Shown here: piece after piece, positions 51,623 through 60,344 of the stretch
Layout: each line of letters starts with the position of its first letter
How positions within the stretch are numbered: the first letter of the stretch is position 1
Assembly (NCBI GenBank): GCA_039183635.1
Contig: JBCDBL010000005.1
Coordinates: 1 to 61,833, forward strand
Direction of reading: 5' to 3'
Source of the DNA: JBCDBL01 sp039183635
GTDB lineage: Bacteria; Pseudomonadota; Alphaproteobacteria; Caulobacterales; Parvularculaceae
DNA length: 61,833 nucleotides
Program-made: the position numbers and the translations under genes
Notes under the pieces: generated by a model
The model's database searches: none
What the model saw: the letters and a program-made list of their open reading frames with translations, nothing else
What the model was told of the DNA's origin: nothing

Positions 51623-52665
51623 GTGAGAAAACAGAAGAGCCAACTCCGAAAAAACTTAGAGACGCCCGCAAGAAGGGGCAGGTTGCAAAAAGTAAGGATG
51701 TTGCATCCGCTGTCCAGATGGCGGTGATCTTTGCCGTCTTTATGGGAATGATGGCCTCCTTTATGGAGAAGCTGTCCGATATGATTGTATTTCCCACTAA
51801 CTTTTATGAAGCGGAGTTCAAGGGGGCGGTCGACGCGGTCCTTCACGAAGTGTTCTCTGTTTCTTCTGAGATTATTGTGCCGGTGCTCGCCGCTGCCGTC
51901 GCTGCTGCCGTCGTTGGTAACGTCGGCCAGACAGGGTTCATGGTAAGCCAGGAAGCGCTTAAGCCGAAACTTGATAACCTCAACCCGGGCGCTGCGGTTA
52001 AAAAAATCTTCGGCATGAAAAACTTGATCGAGTTTTTGAAATCAGCAATTAAAATCGCTTTTCTCTCATTTCTACTATATTTCATTATACGCAGTAGTTT
52101 GAATGATCTTGTCAAAATTCCTCCATGTGGACTTTCTTGCATCATTCCTGTACTTAGCAATTTACTGCTCCAGGTGTTCATTTATACCGTTGTTGCTTTC
52201 ATCCTGGTCGCTGCGGCAGACTATGCGTTCCAGAAATGGGAATTTACCAAGCAGCAAAAAATGACCAAAGATGAGGTCAAGCAGGAATATAAGGAATCTG
52301 AAGGCGATCCACATATTAAAGGCAAACGCAAAAGCCTTCATAAAGAGTTGCTGCAATCACAGCAGGAAGACCGTACGCGTGATTCCAAAGTTGTTGTTAC
52401 AAACCCCACTCACGTCGCTGTTGCGCTTGACTATCGTGAAGGGGAAACGCCGTTGCCTATCGTTGCCGCGATGGGGGAGGGAGGGTATGCGAAACGCATT
52501 GTACAGATTGCAAAAGACGAAGGTATTCCAATCATGCAAAACATTCCTGTGGCGCGAGGTCTCTTTGAAAAGGGCAAAGTTGAACAATATATCCCTTCAG
52601 AGATGATTGAATCTGTAGCGGAGGTCTTGCGTTATGTACAGGATTTAGAATCCGGTGACATATAA
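51619..52665 (+). CDS. sctU: SctU, T3SS autoprotease and specificity switch
   Basis: 348 residues, FlhB/YscU family. The N-terminus EKTEEPTPKKLRDARKKGQV is diagnostic. Four transmembrane helices follow. The cytoplasmic domain contains the autocleavage motif NPTH (Asn262-Pro263) in VVVTNPTHVAVALDY, then GYAKRIVQIAKDEGIPIMQN with IPVARGLFEKG. Cleavage allows the switch from early to late substrates in concert with SctP. It is the last gene of the operon, and the stop lies only 5 bases from the convergent secretin gene, leaving little room for a terminator. Confidence 0.95.
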   Translation: MSEKTEEPTPKKLRDARKKGQVAKSKDVASAVQMAVIFAVFMGMMASFMEKLSDMIVFPTNFYEAEFKGAVDAVLHEVFSVSSEIIVPVLAAAVAAAVVGNVGQTGFMVSQEALKPKLDNLNPGAAVKKIFGMKNLIEFLKSAIKIAFLSFLLYFIIRSSLNDLVKIPPCGLSCIIPVLSNLLLQVFIYTVVAFILVAAADYAFQKWEFTKQQKMTKDEVKQEYKESEGDPHIKGKRKSLHKELLQSQQEDRTRDSKVVVTNPTHVAVALDYREGETPLPIVAAMGEGGYAKRIVQIAKDEGIPIMQNIPVARGLFEKGKVEQYIPSEMIESVAEVLRYVQDLESGDI

Positions 52666-52670
52666 GCGCG

Positions 52671-54767
52671 TCACTCAAGAATTCTTTTCAATGTCGAGCT
52701 GGCGCTGTGGTGTTGCTGTTGCATAAGCGTGTTGGGTGCAAAAAGTTTTCTTTTATATTCCTCAGTAATTGATCGTACTTGAGATGAGTTGCGGACGACC
52801 CGTGGTGTAATAATGACTAATAATTCAGTACGCCTATTCGTAGTTTCCGTGCGCCTGAAAGGCGTGCCTAGCAACGGAACATCGCCAATCACTGGTACTT
52901 TGGCGCGGGTGTTTGTATCGTTTTGTCGAATAAGGCCCCCAAGCATCAGGCTTTGTCCATCATCCATTGCGACTGTCGTTGATATTGTGCGCTGTTGTAT
53001 AGTAGGCGCATCAATTTCGGAGGTATCTGTTGTAACAGCGTCGCTGACCTCCTGACTGATATCGAGGATAACGCGCCCTGAATTATCAACACGTGGTTTG
53101 ACGCGAAGAATGACGCCAGTGTCCCGATATTCGACGGCGTTTACAATAGGCGCATTGGGGTCGGTTATGCTCGAGGATGTCTGCGTAACCACTGGAACTT
53201 GATCGCCGATATTGAGAAAAGCCTCACGATTGTCGAGCACCAACAAAGAAGGGGCGGAGACAATATTCACCTTTGTTATTGACGATAATGCATCTATTGC
53301 TGCGGTTAATGTTCCGCCATCGTTAAAAAGCGCGTTTGCGCCGGGGAACAGAGCGCTTGTGCCGCCAGAGACCAGGCCGGAAAAGCTGGTTGTGAAGTTG
53401 CCGGACTCAAAAAAGTGGCGCACCCCAAAGTTCAAGCTGTCATTCAATTGAACTTCTGCAATCATAGCTTCGATTAGGACCTGATCCGCTATATCATCAA
53501 GGCGCTTAATGAGTGTAGAAACCTCTTTCTGCTTACTGGATGTTGCGTGAACAATAATCGCATTGGCTGTTTCGTCGGCGACGATCGTGACGCCTGGACC
53601 TTGTGAGGACGCCGCTGCCGCGCCAGGCGTTAAGGGGCCGTCCGCTGTTGTTGGCGTGGACGGCGCTGTTTCGCCATTCATACTTTCCCTAGCGACTAAT
53701 GCAGTTAACACACCAGCCAGATCAGATGCTGAGCGATTACGTAGCTCATAAATCTCTGTACGAATGGAATTTTCGTAACCTTGAATCCATACCTCTGCAT
53801 CGCGCGCATATTGTGGGCTTGAAGATATGATCAAAATTGATCCCAGTACATTATTTGGAATGAATTCAATGACGCCGTATAGTGCTCCGCCAGGACCTGC
53901 GCCAAAAATCACAGACAGTTCGGCGGCCACAGCTGTAGGGTTGGCGGATGTCAGTTCAACGCGCGAAACCGATTTACCTTGCATGACATTTACGTCGAAA
54001 AGCTCAACCGCATCTAGCGCAGCACGCACGTTTTCGCGTGAACCCGAAATGAGGAGTATGTTTCTGTCTATATTGGGACTGATTTCTAAAGCGTTCGTGG
54101 CGATTGGCTGCAAAATTTTCAGCATTTCTGCAGCTGCGATAAATTCAAGCGGTACAACATGGACGCCGTTTACTGCATCAGCAGATTGCGCACCGACAAG
54201 AAAACGCTTCATGGAGTCATCTTGTCCAGAGACTATGTATGTATCATTTTCACGTTGAACTGAAAAGCCATTCATCTCTAACGCACTTTGGAAAGCGTCA
54301 AATAGCGCGGCTCGACTTAAAGGCCATGCTGTCCGTATAGTTACTGTTCCAGTCGTGCCTGGTGTAACCAGATAACTTAACCCAAGCGTATCGCGCAGCA
54401 GGGCGTCGGCGGCTTGTTCAATGGGTACTTCAATCATATTAACATTAAATTTGTCCAGCGCCTCTGGGTCTGTGTCAATAAACTCAGGTGGTGAAGTCTT
54501 CGTAGTATTTAAAAATTGTCCTGATCCCGTTTTTCGCGTTATGCGCAATGGTGATTGGATGTCTTTTTCGTCCGTGTTAAGCGAATATGATGGTTTATGG
54601 TTGACCGTAGTTGCTGACTTTTCGGTTTTGTATTGTTCAAAATTGGAGCTCTCACCGGGCGGCTGTGGCGTGTGTGTGGCGCAGCCGGCCATGGCGCTTA
54701 AAAGCTTCAGCGCGAATACGGCCGCCCGCTTTTCTAGGGCCGTTTTTGCGTCCTGAGAGAAGCGCAT
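52671..54767 (-). CDS. sctC: secretin, T2SS GspD-like, presumed SctC
   Basis: 698-residue outer-membrane secretin. A hydrophobic stretch ends in LSAMAGC (Cys29), a likely lipobox. The N0 domain has LGLSYLVTPGTTGTVTIRTA. N1-N3 repeats include ATNALEISPNIDRNILLISG and IYELRNRSASDLAGVLTALV. The secretin core has VLIEAMIAEVQLNDSLNFGV, SAPSLLVLDNREAFLNIGDQ, VEYRDTGVILRVKPRVDNSG, LMLGGLIRQND and VPVIGDVPLLGTPFRRTETT. This architecture is that of GspD rather than the shorter YscC type. No other T2SS gene is present. It is the only secretin in a locus otherwise lacking sctC, so it likely serves the injectisome. Confidence 0.85.
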   Translation of the reverse strand: MRFSQDAKTALEKRAAVFALKLLSAMAGCATHTPQPPGESSNFEQYKTEKSATTVNHKPSYSLNTDEKDIQSPLRITRKTGSGQFLNTTKTSPPEFIDTDPEALDKFNVNMIEVPIEQAADALLRDTLGLSYLVTPGTTGTVTIRTAWPLSRAALFDAFQSALEMNGFSVQRENDTYIVSGQDDSMKRFLVGAQSADAVNGVHVVPLEFIAAAEMLKILQPIATNALEISPNIDRNILLISGSRENVRAALDAVELFDVNVMQGKSVSRVELTSANPTAVAAELSVIFGAGPGGALYGVIEFIPNNVLGSILIISSSPQYARDAEVWIQGYENSIRTEIYELRNRSASDLAGVLTALVARESMNGETAPSTPTTADGPLTPGAAAASSQGPGVTIVADETANAIIVHATSSKQKEVSTLIKRLDDIADQVLIEAMIAEVQLNDSLNFGVRHFFESGNFTTSFSGLVSGGTSALFPGANALFNDGGTLTAAIDALSSITKVNIVSAPSLLVLDNREAFLNIGDQVPVVTQTSSSITDPNAPIVNAVEYRDTGVILRVKPRVDNSGRVILDISQEVSDAVTTDTSEIDAPTIQQRTISTTVAMDDGQSLMLGGLIRQNDTNTRAKVPVIGDVPLLGTPFRRTETTNRRTELLVIITPRVVRNSSQVRSITEEYKRKLFAPNTLMQQQHHSASSTLKRILE

Positions 54768-55385
54768 TTTTCGAAACTCTTTTTCGTTAATTCTCTCGAC
54801 TCGGTTTCTTTTGGAATAGGTGTGGGTTTTAGTATAAAATATTAAAGTTACAAATTAAGTTTATCCAAAAGGTCTTAACTACCGATGAAGTAAATCATTT
54901 TAGCATTTCCTTATAAGGCGATTCCCTTACCTATTAATATTTCATATGTACACATAAGATGTTTAAAAAATATACTATGTGAACAAGTGTGGAGGAATAA
55001 TGGCTGCGTAAGCAAACGAAGAATATATGTGATTGCGTAAGTAGCAAGTCACACATTCTTTGGGCGCTTGTTGCATGACAAGGCAGATGTTTCGAAGAAC
55101 CCTAAGGGCGCCTTGCTTACTTTACAATGTCTCAAGGAAACGTTGCGAATTAATTTTTGTGCGTTGCCTTGAGGTCTCATCACATTTAAAAAATTTTCTT
55201 TTAATCTATGGGAAAACAGGAGTTTTTTCATAACTCCTTATACAGAAATCTCATCTACTATAAATATTTTTGGTTTTTTATTTATTTCTCACTTTCTTTT
55301 AACCGTTTGCATAAAGAGTGCTTTTGTAATTAAGGGCTGCACTATTTGTGATATGAAAAATTAGTATAAAGAAGGATGTATCAAT
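54768..55385. promoter_or_regulatory. AT-rich divergent region, secretin and translocon operons
   Basis: About 620 bases, clearly AT-richer than the flanking genes, separate the divergent secretin gene and translocon operon. No gene is supported. A short inverted repeat GGAGTT/AACTCC lies at 55219-55237. Promoters of both operons must be here. High AT content at such borders often means control by a nucleoid protein, but no specific site can be named. Confidence 0.5.
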
Positions 55386-55646
55386 ATGGAATCCGGGAGA
55401 GGCGCGGCGGCGACGCAACAAAAAATTGCTGATATGGATGCGCTGCTCGGCAAAGCTCGAGACCTGGTCGAGGGCACAGATGCGCTCTTCGAAAAACACG
55501 GGCTTTCGCGACAAGCTTTGTCTGAGATCGCGGTTAAGACTGGCATAGCGGCGCTTGGTGCGCAAATGAGAAAAGAAGAAGCAACAGCGACTGCGCCGAA
55601 AAAGCCAAAAAAGAAAAAGGCGAAACGCGCCCGAGTAAGACTGTAA
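55386..55646 (+). CDS. LcrG-like protein
   Basis: 86 residues: a helical body (IADMDALLGKARDLVEGTDA, FEKHGLSRQALSEIAVKTGI) and a strongly basic tail (KKPKKKKAKRARVRL). Its place directly before the tip-protein genes, its size and helical pattern match LcrG/PcrG (about 95 residues), the cytoplasmic chaperone of LcrV and negative regulator of secretion. Sequence similarity is weak, so the name is by synteny. AAGGA precedes the ATG. Confidence 0.6.
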   Translation: MESGRGAAATQQKIADMDALLGKARDLVEGTDALFEKHGLSRQALSEIAVKTGIAALGAQMRKEEATATAPKKPKKKKAKRARVRL

Positions 55647-55704
55647 GAGCGCGTATTGGTAATGAGCATTGAACTTTATAAGCAGATCGTGAGAGGTAGC
55701 AGTA

Positions 55705-57012
55705 ATGAGCGGTAACGATATATCCTCCATGTCGGGCAGAGCCGATGTTATCGATGCCAGAGTCGATGTAAAGAACGCGAACGAATTAGATTTTATTGGC
55801 AATGCAATAGGCGGAGACGCGATACATAAGAAAATTGACAAGCATTTCGACAAGTTGCTCGATCGTGTCATTGACAACGACAAAAACGGCAAAATTGAAG
55901 GAATGATGCAGAACATTCAAACTGGAGAAGGTTTGACGGCAAAGCAGCACGAGCAGTTAGAAAAAATTGCAGAAGCACTATCTCCCGATGAGCTGAAGAC
56001 ACTTGTTGAACGAGGAAAGATTTCGAAAGAAACGGCTGATTTTCTTGTTGTGGCGGACGCCTTAAAAGATGCAGGCATGACAGGAGACGCTAAAGGGCGG
56101 GGCCTGAGCACCTATCTTAGTATGACGCCCGATGCTCAAAAATATTGCGCGGAAACTTTCGCGGACCGTGACTCTCATCGCGTCGTGAAAGCGGAAACGC
56201 GTACGGGGTTCCTTGGCATTCGCGACGATAAGGTAAAATTCAAATCGAAAGAAGAAGACTTAAACCCGGCGCAAGAACGCATGGTGGTGTTTCTGACGGC
56301 CAATCGCCCTCAAGGTCACGATAATGTGCAAAATTACATGGCGGGAAATTTCGATACGTCTCGCGATGCACTGATGTCGGCGTTTTCTGAGCTTCCAACA
56401 TTTCGCAAATTAGATGCGCACCAGCAGAATAATTTGTTGGACTACTTTCATCATTTGGGCGTCGGTCACGGCCCAGGAGGACAGCCTGTTGATATAAAGG
56501 GACCCGATGACTTCAAACAGATGGGTTTCGATCATGAGGAAGTCGTAGCGTTGGCGACCTTGATGTATCAGGTGATGGCTGATCGCGTTTCAACACTCGA
56601 CAATCAAGTACGTTCCTATGCTGATGGTGTTCAAAAGAAGAATGACGAGTTAAAAACGCTTACCAATGCAATGGCGGAAGTTCGGGAGGTTTCGAAGACC
56701 AAAGGGAAATCAAATTTCTCTGAAGCAACGTTTACAGACGCCTCAGGTAAAGACGTTAGTCTTTCACAATTTTTATCTGAGCAGGGTGTCGCAAGCGAAG
56801 ACAAACTCAACAGTATGAATCCCACTGAAGTGCAAGAAATGTTGTCTAGCCTGAAAGAGAAGTCCGATATTTTATCGTCGGATTCATCGCAGGCTATGAC
56901 AAAGCTTCAGCAGGTGATGGATAAGTATAATCAGGCGACAACAATGCAAACCAACCTGCAATCGAAATTCAATTCACTCGACATGTCCATTAGACGGAAC
57001 TTGGCGGGCTAG
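55705..57012 (+). CDS. sctA: SctA, needle-tip protein (LcrV family), copy 1
   Basis: 435 residues. The C-terminal part has the LcrV/PcrV layout: a long helix after LATLMYQVMADRVSTLDNQV and RSYADGVQKKNDELKTLTNA, a short insert with DASGKDVSLSQFLSEQGV, then the closing coiled-coil helix AMTKLQQVMDKYNQATTMQT. The N-terminal half is a helical domain with an acidic DNDKNGKIEGMM stretch. LcrV-type proteins cap the needle and scaffold the translocon pore. It is longer than LcrV (326 residues). A paralogue follows 44 bases downstream. AGAGG precedes the ATG. Confidence 0.78.
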   Translation: MSGNDISSMSGRADVIDARVDVKNANELDFIGNAIGGDAIHKKIDKHFDKLLDRVIDNDKNGKIEGMMQNIQTGEGLTAKQHEQLEKIAEALSPDELKTLVERGKISKETADFLVVADALKDAGMTGDAKGRGLSTYLSMTPDAQKYCAETFADRDSHRVVKAETRTGFLGIRDDKVKFKSKEEDLNPAQERMVVFLTANRPQGHDNVQNYMAGNFDTSRDALMSAFSELPTFRKLDAHQQNNLLDYFHHLGVGHGPGGQPVDIKGPDDFKQMGFDHEEVVALATLMYQVMADRVSTLDNQVRSYADGVQKKNDELKTLTNAMAEVREVSKTKGKSNFSEATFTDASGKDVSLSQFLSEQGVASEDKLNSMNPTEVQEMLSSLKEKSDILSSDSSQAMTKLQQVMDKYNQATTMQTNLQSKFNSLDMSIRRNLAG

Positions 57013-57056
57013 TCAGGAACGCGCAACGCGCAAAAGGCAAGACTTAGGAATAGATC

Positions 57057-58421
57057 ATGGTCCACAACGTCAACGGAAATGTTCAGCATAACCATCACCA
57101 CCATATTGCAGAAAATATGGAGATGGACCCGCAACTAATAAGCTTGCTGGAGGCCGTCGGTGATAAAGGCCTAGACAGGCTCGACAAGTGGGATGAGAAA
57201 GGTGAATTTGCCGACATTATATTGAAGGCGACGAGCGGCGAAAAGATTGGCAAAAAGGAATTTCATAAGCTCGAGACGCTATCCACGAAATATCCGCCAG
57301 AACTCATGCAGTATGCTGCTGATAAAGGACTAATCTCGCAGCAAGACGCGGATATGTTGATCGTAGCGGGCGGTCTGTTTGCAAATGGAGCAGATAGCAG
57401 AACTGAAATTACGCGAGGTTTGCAGAATTTCTTCTCATTATGCCCGCATGATCGAGACTTTGCGCGCTCCGTTATGTCTGAGCGCCCTGAGGAGCTTACC
57501 TCGAGCGACTTTAAGAAGGGGAAACTGAAAGATACGTTTGACTCGCCAAATCCGGACCAGGCCAGGCTTGCATACTTTTTACAAAATATGGAGTCGGGGC
57601 AGCAGGGGTGGGTGCAACAATTCACGTCCTGGAACTTTGATTCTGGCCACCATGCGATGACGGCCGCATTGGGCGATATTCCCGACTATAACGATATGAA
57701 TAGCACCCAGAAAAATGCTATGGCCGATTTTCTTGCTGGGCTTGGCAGTGGTTGGGGGGCTTCACCGCCACCTGGCGGCCCTCATGGCCCCGCTCATGGT
57801 CCTGCACATGGCCCTGCCGGTGGTCCAGAGCACGGCCGACCCAACATGGCGGGCTGTGATTTCGGCGTGCCGGGCGGTCAGTTCGGCCCTGGCGATATGA
57901 TTGGCCCGGATTTTGTTGAGGTCTTAGGCTTTAGCGATATTAGTACAATTGACCTCGGTTCACTGATGTTTCAGGTGATGTCCGATCGTGTGGATAGTCT
58001 TGATGGTCAAGTGCGGGAATTTGCAGAGCGCGTTGATCAGCAAAACAAGGCGATTGCGACAAACACAAACGCAATGATCCAGTTACGGACCAACCTTCCG
58101 GACGATGGCTCCACAGTAAACCTCGCTGGCATGACGTTTCCTGATGGAAATGGCAATGATGTTTCGCTCGCTGGTTATCTTCATGAGCAAGGCCTCACCA
58201 CTGATAGCACTGATCTGACGAAGATCAGCAGCGCAGATATCAATCATTTGATGGATAGCATCGGCGCGAAAAACGATACGCTGAATTCCGAATCGGCATC
58301 GGATGCGACGAAGCTGCAACAACAAATGAACAAGTATCAAGAGGCGGTTTCAATGCTTACGAACTTTGAATCGAAATGGCATTCGATGATGCAGTCGGTG
58401 ACCGGAAACCTCCGCAGCTAA
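57057..58421 (+). CDS. second SctA-like tip protein (LcrV family), copy 2
   Basis: 454 residues, paralogue of the preceding gene. Matching regions are QARLAYFLQNM, FDSGHHAMTAALGDIPDYND, LGSLMFQVMSDRVDSLDGQV, FPDGNGNDVSLAGYLHEQGL and DATKLQQQMNKYQEAVSMLT. Unlike copy 1 it has a His-rich N-terminus (NVQHNHHHHIAE) and a Gly/Pro/His-rich insert with GPHGPAHGPAHGPAGGPEHG near residue 240. These could bind metal ions, but this is not shown. The stop overlaps the sycD start (TAATG). It may form a mixed or alternative tip. Confidence 0.75.
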   Translation: MVHNVNGNVQHNHHHHIAENMEMDPQLISLLEAVGDKGLDRLDKWDEKGEFADIILKATSGEKIGKKEFHKLETLSTKYPPELMQYAADKGLISQQDADMLIVAGGLFANGADSRTEITRGLQNFFSLCPHDRDFARSVMSERPEELTSSDFKKGKLKDTFDSPNPDQARLAYFLQNMESGQQGWVQQFTSWNFDSGHHAMTAALGDIPDYNDMNSTQKNAMADFLAGLGSGWGASPPPGGPHGPAHGPAHGPAGGPEHGRPNMAGCDFGVPGGQFGPGDMIGPDFVEVLGFSDISTIDLGSLMFQVMSDRVDSLDGQVREFAERVDQQNKAIATNTNAMIQLRTNLPDDGSTVNLAGMTFPDGNGNDVSLAGYLHEQGLTTDSTDLTKISSADINHLMDSIGAKNDTLNSESASDATKLQQQMNKYQEAVSMLTNFESKWHSMMQSVTGNLRS

Positions 58422-59011
58422 TGGATAAAGAGATGGGGGTCATCCCAATGGCAGCAGAGATTGAATTAACGGAAGAGGATATTCGAGCAGCCGTTGAGCG
58501 TTTTGGCGAGGTCATTCCCGGCATTGCGAATGAGAAGGTCGCTGATCATGCTGTTTCGGCACTGAAAGGCGAGCTTGTTTTAAAAGACGCGCATGGATTG
58601 ACTGACAGTTCCATGGAGGCTGTTTACGCGGTCGCTTATAATGAATTCCAGGCCAATCGGTTTGACGAGGCGCATCGCCTGTTCGTTTTCCTGACGATGT
58701 TTGATCATTTAAACTATAAATACTGGATGGCGCTTGGCGCTTGTCGGTTTGGCGCGAAAGACTATGGCGCGGCGGGTGCGGCTTACGGGATGGCGGGGAT
58801 GATCGAGGACGACGATCCTGTCCCGCCCTTGCGCGCAGCGGATTGCTACCTTGCGGACGGTGACGTCGATACCGCTATTGAAGCGCTTAACCATGGCATC
58901 AAGCTTTGCGGCGATAGTGAGGAGCAGGCTGCCGGGCGAAAGCGCGCAGAAGCGATCCTTGGAATGATTACTGCGAACGTTGCTGGCGTGGACGCCAAGA
59001 AGGCGGGGTGA
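58421..59011 (+). CDS. sycD: SycD/LcrH class II translocator chaperone
   Basis: 196 residues with the TPR fold of SycD/LcrH/PcrH: MEAVYAVAYNEFQANRFDEA, HRLFVFLTMFDHLNYKYWMA, LGACRFGAKDYGAAGAAYGM, PLRAADCYLADGDVDTAIEA. It binds the two hydrophobic translocators encoded next. I place the start at ATG 58421 overlapping the previous stop. ATG 58448 (GGGGG upstream) is also possible, and the extra residues are not conserved. It is slightly longer than LcrH (168 residues). Confidence 0.9.
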   Translation: MDKEMGVIPMAAEIELTEEDIRAAVERFGEVIPGIANEKVADHAVSALKGELVLKDAHGLTDSSMEAVYAVAYNEFQANRFDEAHRLFVFLTMFDHLNYKYWMALGACRFGAKDYGAAGAAYGMAGMIEDDDPVPPLRAADCYLADGDVDTAIEALNHGIKLCGDSEEQAAGRKRAEAILGMITANVAGVDAKKAG

Positions 59012-59012
59012 C

Positions 59013-60323
59013 ATGCCGTCAATCACGGACCCGTCGCTCTCAACACAAAATGTTGATACCGGTTACAACGCCGAAACGATCAGCAATAGTAATAAATTTG
59101 GCGTTGGCCGCGATGCGCCGGGCGAGCAGGTTCTTACGATCGAGCACAGGCAGGAAGGCGGTGAACGTTCTGTTATTGGAACGCTGGCCGTCAATCATGC
59201 ACCGCAAGCGCCCAGGCCAATGAGCTTGACGGAAATGATGTTGCAACTGACGACCATGGCCGATGCTCTCCAGGGGGAGCGCGTCAAAATTTCCGATGGC
59301 ATGATCGAAAACGACAAGGATTTAATCGAACAGAGGTCAGAAGATCGTGAAAAAATGTTCGACAAGGTCGAACGCATGCAGAAGAAAATGAAGGCGCAGC
59401 AAAAAAGCGCTGAAACATGGGGGTGGATCGGCACTGCCGCTGGCGCATTGATTACCGCCGCCTCCATGGGGTCGCTTGGCCCTGTCGCCGCCAGTTGTAT
59501 GATTTTGAGTACGGGCGTCGGGCTCGGCAATCAAATCGCAACATCTGCGGGGGCCTATGATAAGCTCTCTAAGGATGATCCCGAAGCAGCGAAAGCTTTA
59601 AACTACTCCATGTTTGCGATTCAAATCGCTTTGAGCCTCGGCGGGTTGGTGGCGGCGTCTCGGTCGGCGACAGCCCTTACGGAAGGTGGTGAGGAGATCG
59701 CTAAAGGTGCGACGAAGGCTGGTAGCGGCGCGTCTAAATCAGTGGATGTGGCGGATAAAACCGCCGAAGTGGCGGGTAAGACGGGCTCTTCCATGTCGGG
59801 GGCGTCTTCCAGCCAGCAAATGGCGGATGATCTCGTTCAGGGTCTATCCGATGCTTCCAGGGTTCTTGTGAAAAACCGGCAAGCCGCAGATGAAGCTGTT
59901 GATGTGGGACAAGCGGCCGCAAAGTCGGCTAACGGAGCGTCTGGTGGCGCAGCGAATGGCGCGAAAACGGCGGACAAGCTGAGTAAAGCTGATAAATTTG
60001 AAGTAGCTGAAGCTTTTGGCAATAAAGCGTCTCGCATGGGGCATGCTATGGAAGGCGTTGCGACCACGAAGCAGACTGTCGACAAGGTCAATATAGCGGT
60101 GCTGAGCGGTGCATCAATCAACACCAATGCAGACCTCCAGAAAGTCAACAGAGACCTAACGTTGCAACGAAGCTTGTTGAATGAATTGGTTGCACGTCTA
60201 AGCGACCAGGTTACGCAGGCGAAAGAAGCAACCAAGGCTGCGATGGAATCCCAGAATAAATTGCACAATGCGAGTATCTCAGTCGCCAGTAACCTCGGCG
60301 CCAATACATCGCAAGCCGTTTAG
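59013..60323 (+). CDS. sctE: SctE, major translocator (YopB family)
   Basis: 436 residues. An N-terminal disordered part and coiled coil (EQRSEDREKMFDKVERMQKK) precede two hydrophobic segments: TWGWIGTAAGALITAASMGS continuing into LGPVAASCMILSTGV, and MFAIQIALSLGGLVAAS. A Ser/Ala/Gly-rich region and a C-terminal helix (LLNELVARLSDQVTQAKEAT) follow. This is the layout of YopB/PopB, which inserts in the host membrane with SctB. The ATG lies 1 base after the sycD stop. Confidence 0.85.
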   Translation: MPSITDPSLSTQNVDTGYNAETISNSNKFGVGRDAPGEQVLTIEHRQEGGERSVIGTLAVNHAPQAPRPMSLTEMMLQLTTMADALQGERVKISDGMIENDKDLIEQRSEDREKMFDKVERMQKKMKAQQKSAETWGWIGTAAGALITAASMGSLGPVAASCMILSTGVGLGNQIATSAGAYDKLSKDDPEAAKALNYSMFAIQIALSLGGLVAASRSATALTEGGEEIAKGATKAGSGASKSVDVADKTAEVAGKTGSSMSGASSSQQMADDLVQGLSDASRVLVKNRQAADEAVDVGQAAAKSANGASGGAANGAKTADKLSKADKFEVAEAFGNKASRMGHAMEGVATTKQTVDKVNIAVLSGASINTNADLQKVNRDLTLQRSLLNELVARLSDQVTQAKEATKAAMESQNKLHNASISVASNLGANTSQAV

Positions 60324-60344
60324 CCTCGATGAAAGGGCATAGTA

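Noticed and set aside
57090..57110. Four-histidine run in the second tip protein as a cloning tag
   Set aside because: It has only four consecutive His inside a natural context, with mixed codons and no vector sequence around it.
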